A stretch of 9,949 nucleotides of DNA, from assembly GCA_036497785.1 (NCBI GenBank), contig DASXIW010000015.1, positions 1 through 9,949 of the forward strand. Direction: 5' to 3'. The notes below the pieces were generated by a model, which worked only from the letters and a program-made list of their open reading frames with translations, ran no database searches and was not told the origin of the DNA. The position numbers and the translations under genes were made by a program. Positions 6,610 through 9,949 of the stretch are shown one piece after another (positions within the stretch are counted from its first letter, which is position 1; every line of letters begins with the position of its first letter). The DNA is from DASXIW01 sp036497785. GTDB taxonomy: Bacteria; Pseudomonadota; Alphaproteobacteria; Acetobacterales; Acetobacteraceae.

Positions 6610-6612
6610 GCG
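6589..6612. promoter_or_regulatory. Degenerate Mo-box-like inverted repeat (candidate ModE-type site)
   Basis: CGCGATA (6589-6595) and TATAGCG (6606-6612) are inverted repeats matching at 6 of 7 positions. The right half read as ATATAGCG (6605-6612) resembles the half-site of ModE-type molybdate regulators (family pattern from memory: CGnTATAT...ATATAnCG). The repeat overlaps the candidate -10 box and lies 58 nt before the start of a molybdate/tungstate-type binding protein, a geometry that fits repression when the oxyanion is plentiful. The left half is imperfect, so this is a hypothesis. Confidence 0.3.
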
Positions 6613-6670
6613 AGCCGTTTGTCAGGCGCGGTCCCTCGTGGCCTCAACGCAATCAATGCAGGAGAGTTCG

Positions 6671-7549
6671 ATGCTTCGACGGGATGTTCTGACTGCCGCC
6701 GCCGCCGCATTGCTGCCCAATGCGGCCTTCGCCCAGCGGGAAGCGGCCGGCACGGTGAACGTTCTGTACGCGGGATCGCTGGTGAATTTGATGGAGCACG
6801 GGGTCGGGCCGGCTTTCGCCAAAGCCGATCGCGGGCGCTTCCAGGGCTATGCCGGCGGCTCGAACAAGGTGGCCAGCGAGATCAAGGGCAAGCTGCGGCG
6901 GGGCGATGTGTTCGTCAGCGCCTCCCCGAACGTGAACGACATGCTGATCGGGGTGGCGAATGGGGATTGGGTGAGCTGGTACATCACCTTCGCGCAGTCG
7001 CCGCTGGTGATCGGCTACAACCCATCCAGCAAATTCGCCGCCGCCCTGAAGACGAAGCCCTGGTACGAGGTGATGCAGGAAAGCGGCATCCGGATCGGAC
7101 GGACCGACCCGAAGCTCGACCCCAAAGGCCAGTTGACCGTGGCACTGCTCGCCCATGCCGAGCAGGTGACGGGACAGGCCGGGCTGGCGCAACAAGTGTT
7201 GGGCGATCCGGAGAACCCCGCGCAAGTGCTGCCGGAGGAAAATTTGGTGGGGCGGCTGCAATCCGGGCAGCTCGATGCCGGCTTCTTCTATTCCACGGAA
7301 ACCGCCGACCTGAAGATCCCGGCGATCACCCTGCCCGCCACCATGGCGCTGAGCGCGCATTATACAGCGAGCCTGTTGAACAACGCCCCCAACGCGGCCG
7401 GGGGTGCCCAATTTCTGGCGTTTCTGCTGGGCCCGCAGGGCCAGCGCATCATGCGCCAGCACGGGCTTGATGTGATCAAGCCGGTGGTCACCGGGGATGC
7501 AACCAAGGTGCCGGCCGCGATCCGTTCCATGGTCACAGCCGCCAAGTGA
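6671..7549 (+). CDS. Tungstate/molybdate-type ABC transporter substrate-binding protein (WtpA/ModA-like)
   Basis: 292 residues. ATG 6671 is chosen because AGGAG ends 6 nt upstream and it leads directly into a signal peptide (MLRRDVLTAAAAALLPNAAFA, likely cut after residue 21; the RR pair is only weakly Tat-like). The mature part has VNVLYAGSLVNLMEHGVGPAF (29-49), FQGYAGGSNKVASEI (57-71), RRGDVFVSASPNVND (76-90), SWYITFAQSPLVIGYNP (102-118), WYEVM...IRIGRTDPKLDPKGQ (131-154) and PEENLVGRLQSGQLDAGFFYSTE (188-210). These segments match the WtpA/ModA group (SBP_bac_11-like), which binds tetrahedral oxyanions in the periplasm; the DPKLDPKG stretch corresponds to the region holding an anion-coordinating Asp in archaeal WtpA. 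The gene overlaps the permease-ATPase fusion by GTGA. Molybdate versus tungstate cannot be separated by eye, and another oxyanion remains possible. Confidence 0.85.
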   Translation: MLRRDVLTAAAAALLPNAAFAQREAAGTVNVLYAGSLVNLMEHGVGPAFAKADRGRFQGYAGGSNKVASEIKGKLRRGDVFVSASPNVNDMLIGVANGDWVSWYITFAQSPLVIGYNPSSKFAAALKTKPWYEVMQESGIRIGRTDPKLDPKGQLTVALLAHAEQVTGQAGLAQQVLGDPENPAQVLPEENLVGRLQSGQLDAGFFYSTETADLKIPAITLPATMALSAHYTASLLNNAPNAAGGAQFLAFLLGPQGQRIMRQHGLDVIKPVVTGDATKVPAAIRSMVTAAK

Positions 7550-9381
7550 GGCGTCCGTCCTGGCCGCTGCTGCCATGGCTCGGCGGCCTGCTGGCGCTGT
7601 ATCTCGCCGCACCATTCGTGGCGGGGTTGGCGCATGTCGGCCTGGCGGATTGGGCGGCTGCGGATTGGGCCGGGCTGGGCGATGCCTGCGTGGTATCGCT
7701 GCTCAGCGCCACGGCGGCGACGCTGCTGGTGGCGCTGGGCGGCGTGCCGCTGGGCTATCTGCTGGCGCGGCGCGCGGGGCGCGGCATGGCGCTGCTGGGC
7801 TTCGTGGTACAGCTGCCCTTGGCCCTGCCGCCGCTGGCCAGCGGCATATTGCTGCTGTTCCTGCTGGGCTATGCGAGCCCGCTTGGCCAACTCACGCACG
7901 GCGCGCTGACCGACAGCTTCATCGGCATCGTGCTGGCCGAGGCTTTCGTGGCCGCGCCATTCCTGATCATCGCCGCACGCTCGGCCTTCGCCGAGGTCGA
8001 TCCGGTGCTAGAGGATGTGGCAGCGACGCTGGGGCTGCGGCCCTGGCAATGCTTCCTGCGCGCCACATTGCCGCTTGCCTGGCGGGGGATACTGGCGGGC
8101 ATGCTGCTGACCTGGCTGCGCGCCTTCGGCGAGTTCGGGGCCACCGTCATGGTGGCCTATCACCCCTACTCTCTGCCGGTATTCACCTATGTGGCCTTCG
8201 GCGCCCAGGGGTTGCCCGCGATGCTGCCGGTGCTGCTGCCGACACTGGTGGCGGCGGTCGCGGTGATGGCGGTGGCGACCTTGTTCACCGACGGACGCGC
8301 CTGGGCGTCGCACCCGGTCTCGCCGGCGGAAGCCGATGAGACGGCGCCGGCGATCCTGTCAGCCGATCGTCCGCCCCCGCTGGTGCAGCCGCTGTCCTTC
8401 GCCTTTCGCCGGGAGCTGCATGGCTTCACGCTGGATGTGGAATGGCAGACGACGGCGCACAGGCTGGCCATTCTGGGGGTGTCAGGCTCGGGCAAGTCAC
8501 TGACGTTGCGGGCGATCGCCGGGCTGGACTGGATGCAGGCGGCGGCGCTGACGCTGGGCGGCAAGGATCTCTCGCGGCTCGCGCCCGAGCGTCGGGGGCT
8601 CGCTTATGTGCCGCAGACCTATGGCCTGTTTCCGCATTTGACGGTGGCGGAGCAGCTGCGATTCGCCGCCGGATCGGATGCAGCGCTGGCGCGGCACTGG
8701 ATAGACCGGCTCGGCCTGTCCGGGTTGCAGGACAGGCTGCCCGAGACGCTCTCATTGGGACAGCGGCAGCGCGTGGCGCTGGCCCGCGCCTTCAGCCGGC
8801 CGGCGCCGCTGCTGCTGCTCGACGAACCCTTCTCGGCGCTGGATGCGCCGTTGCGGGCGGGGTTGCGCCGCGCGCTGCGTGCCTTGCAGGCGGAGATCGA
8901 GGCGACCACCGTGCTGGTGACGCACGATCCGGAAGAAGCCTTCCTGCTGGCCGACGAGTTGCTGATCCTGGATCACGGCCGGGTGCTGCAGGCCGGCCCG
9001 GTGGATACGGTGTTCTCCCGGCCCGCCAGCGAAGCCGTGGCGCGGCTGCTGGGGGCGGACAACATGGCGCATGGCGTGGTGACAGAAGGGAACCTGATCG
9101 ACGCAGGCGCCGGCTTGCGGATCGAAGTGGGCGGACCGGCGTTGCGGGCCGGGGCGCGGATAGGCTGGGCGGTTCGCCCGGACAGCATCCGGATCGGCGA
9201 AGGCGGCCGCTATCCGGGCACAATACTGGACATGGCCGCTCCAGTGGCAGGTCGGTGCGAGGTGACGCTGCGACTCGGGGGCGCGAAACTCCGCGCCACG
9301 GCCGATGCCACCATATCGCTCGCGCCCGGTCCATGCGCGGTGTCGGTGCCCGCCGCGGCGGTGCAGCTTTGGATGCTGTAA
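7546..9381 (+). CDS. Fused ABC permease-ATPase for oxyanion uptake (ModB-ModC/WtpB-WtpC-like)
   Basis: 611 residues combining the membrane and motor subunits. Residues about 7-247 are a ModB/WtpB-type permease with some six hydrophobic segments and a degenerate EAA loop, EDVAATLGLRPWQCFLRATLPLA (156-178). A linker (248-285) leads to an ABC ATPase domain: Walker A GVSGSGKS (311-318), Q-loop Q357, signature LSLGQ (402-406, Leu in place of the usual Gly), Walker B LLLLDEP (422-428), D-loop SALD and H460. Residues about 505-611 look like a C-terminal TOBE/regulatory domain (NMAHGVV..., WAVRPDSIRI, ..AVSVPAAAVQLW), as in sugar and oxyanion ATPases. Each importer would be a homodimer of this chain. 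GTG 7546 overlaps the binding-protein stop; no strong Shine-Dalgarno is visible, so coupled translation is likely. All ATPase catalytic residues appear present. Confidence 0.9.
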   Translation: MRRPSWPLLPWLGGLLALYLAAPFVAGLAHVGLADWAAADWAGLGDACVVSLLSATAATLLVALGGVPLGYLLARRAGRGMALLGFVVQLPLALPPLASGILLLFLLGYASPLGQLTHGALTDSFIGIVLAEAFVAAPFLIIAARSAFAEVDPVLEDVAATLGLRPWQCFLRATLPLAWRGILAGMLLTWLRAFGEFGATVMVAYHPYSLPVFTYVAFGAQGLPAMLPVLLPTLVAAVAVMAVATLFTDGRAWASHPVSPAEADETAPAILSADRPPPLVQPLSFAFRRELHGFTLDVEWQTTAHRLAILGVSGSGKSLTLRAIAGLDWMQAAALTLGGKDLSRLAPERRGLAYVPQTYGLFPHLTVAEQLRFAAGSDAALARHWIDRLGLSGLQDRLPETLSLGQRQRVALARAFSRPAPLLLLDEPFSALDAPLRAGLRRALRALQAEIEATTVLVTHDPEEAFLLADELLILDHGRVLQAGPVDTVFSRPASEAVARLLGADNMAHGVVTEGNLIDAGAGLRIEVGGPALRAGARIGWAVRPDSIRIGEGGRYPGTILDMAAPVAGRCEVTLRLGGAKLRATADATISLAPGPCAVSVPAAAVQLWML

Positions 9382-9456
9382 CGCTGTTTCAGCACGGAAA
9401 ACCGGCCGGCATGTGGCAGAGTGATCCCGGAGGAAAAGCAAAAAAAGGAGCGCGCG

Positions 9457-9774
9457 ATGATCGGCAGGGTGTGGCATGGCTGGACGGCGCCGGACCGCGC
9501 CGACGCCTACGAGACGCTGCTGCGCAGCGAAGTCTTCCCCGGCATCCTGGCCAAAGGTGTCGCCGGCTTCCGCCGCATCGAGTTGTTCCGGCGGCCGGAT
9601 GGGGCGGAAGTGCAGTTCATGACCGTCATGTGGTTCGAGGACCAGGCCGCGGTGCGGGCTTTCGCCGGGGCGGACGAGGAAGCGGCCTATGTGCCGCCCC
9701 GCGCCCGCGAGATCCTGGCGCTGTTCGACGCCAGGGCGCAGCATTACGAGCTGCGGGAGACGCGAGAGGCATAA
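9457..9774 (+). CDS. Antibiotic biosynthesis monooxygenase (ABM)-like small protein
   Basis: 105 residues. ATG 9457 is preferred over an upstream in-frame GTG (9421) because AAGGAG ends 6 nt before it. The protein reads MIGRVWHGWTAPDRADAYETLLRSEVFPGILAKGVAGFRRIELFRR, then EVQFMTVMWFEDQAAVRAFAGADEEAAYVPPRAREILALFD. This is the dimeric alpha+beta barrel pattern: beta strand, helix with Y..LL, 'GxxG(F)RR' strand, 'FMTVMWFED..AVRAFAG' and a final helix. Family members include cofactor-free oxygenases, haem-degrading enzymes and many proteins of unknown role, so activity cannot be assigned. It lies 75 bp after the permease-ATPase stop on the same strand with its own ribosome binding site; co-transcription is possible, a functional link unproven. 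Confidence 0.72.
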   Translation: MIGRVWHGWTAPDRADAYETLLRSEVFPGILAKGVAGFRRIELFRRPDGAEVQFMTVMWFEDQAAVRAFAGADEEAAYVPPRAREILALFDARAQHYELRETREA

Positions 9775-9801
9775 GCGGGTCGCACCTAAATCCGCATTGC
9801 T

Positions 9802-9949
9802 CTACCCGGCAAAGCCCGGCAGATCGCCCAGCAATCCGGCGCGGGCGTGAACGAATGCCGAGACGGCATCCACGAAGCGGCCGAGATCGGCCTCGCGCGT
9901 CGGCAGGGACAAGGCGGCCATGCCCCGGCGCGCCAGATACATCCCAGCC
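9802..9949 (-). CDS. C-terminal fragment of a probable class III aminotransferase (GSAM-like)
   Basis: Only the last 48 residues and the stop (TAG at 9804-9802) are in the window; the 5' part lies beyond the right edge. The peptide reads AGMYLARRGMAALSLPTREADLGRFVDAVSAFVHARAGLL. This resembles the small-domain C-terminus of class III PLP aminotransferases and glutamate-1-semialdehyde aminomutase-like proteins, where 'LARRGM..SLPTTEADLDRFVAAVEDF' is a common ending. The active-site lysine and cofactor-binding parts are outside the window, so activity cannot be checked. It converges on the ABM-like gene with 27 bp between stops and no clear hairpin terminator. Confidence 0.6.
   Translation of the reverse strand, partial: AGMYLARRGMAALSLPTREADLGRFVDAVSAFVHARAGLLGDLPGFAG

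Larger units (their letters stand above)
6460..6670. promoter_or_regulatory. Divergent control region between the two ABC importer operons
   Basis: This 211-bp gap separates two binding-protein genes read in opposite directions, so promoters for both must lie here or very near. Its middle and right part are locally A/T-richer than the flanking genes (ttaatgatgtgaatcg near 6530; atgtatatag at 6601-6610). It contains an inverted repeat at 6504-6518, an 8-bp GGGGCCCC palindrome at 6569-6576, and a Mo-box-like repeat at 6589-6612. I could not identify a convincing sigma-70 promoter for the minus-strand operon. Confidence 0.6.

Noticed and set aside
9802..9820. Repeated cccggc units near the right-hand stop, considered as a terminator.
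   Set aside because: They form a direct repeat rather than an inverted repeat with useful stem length, and no T-run follows.

Overview
The window is GC-rich with tightly packed genes. It looks like chromosomal DNA from a Gram-negative proteobacterium, most likely an alphaproteobacterium. An Acetobacteraceae/Rhodospirillales-like background is my guess from gene style, not a demonstrated assignment. The Gram-negative call rests on the tail of an RND-type outer-membrane efflux lipoprotein at the left edge and on two periplasmic solute-binding proteins with signal peptides. I see no rRNA, tRNA, CRISPR array, insertion sequence or phage gene, and no gene-free stretch over 300 bases. The largest gap is about 210 bp at 6460-6670.

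Layout, left to right. At 2-166 (+) is the C-terminal end of an outer-membrane efflux protein. Between it and the next, convergent gene lies a cluster of hairpins (191-241) that probably ends transcription. From 619 back to 269, 1731 to 646 and 3383 to 1815, three minus-strand genes run in the order hydrolase/cyclase/LuxR fusion regulator, Rv2258c-like winged-helix SAM methyltransferase, and small SnoaL/NTF2-like protein. Directly upstream on the same strand, 6459 back to 3453, is a CUT1-type carbohydrate ABC importer: binding protein and two permeases, each junction overlapping by 4 nt. Its ATPase is not in the window.

A divergent control region (6460-6670) separates this from a plus-strand oxyanion importer: a WtpA/ModA-like binding protein (6671-7549) overlapping by 4 nt a single 611-residue permease-ATPase fusion (7546-9381). 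A degenerate Mo-box-like inverted repeat overlaps the candidate promoter, which supports molybdate or tungstate as substrate. A small ABM-type monooxygenase-like gene follows (9457-9774). The right edge holds the convergent C-terminus of a probable class III aminotransferase (9802-9949, minus).

The window therefore combines two ABC importers reading outward from one control region with a regulator/methyltransferase cassette. The most unusual gene is the three-domain fusion at 1815-3383, in which an intact-looking alpha/beta-hydrolase triad is joined to a cyclase-like domain with altered catalytic positions and then to a LuxR DNA-binding domain. I did not find a clearly new defence or mobile system.
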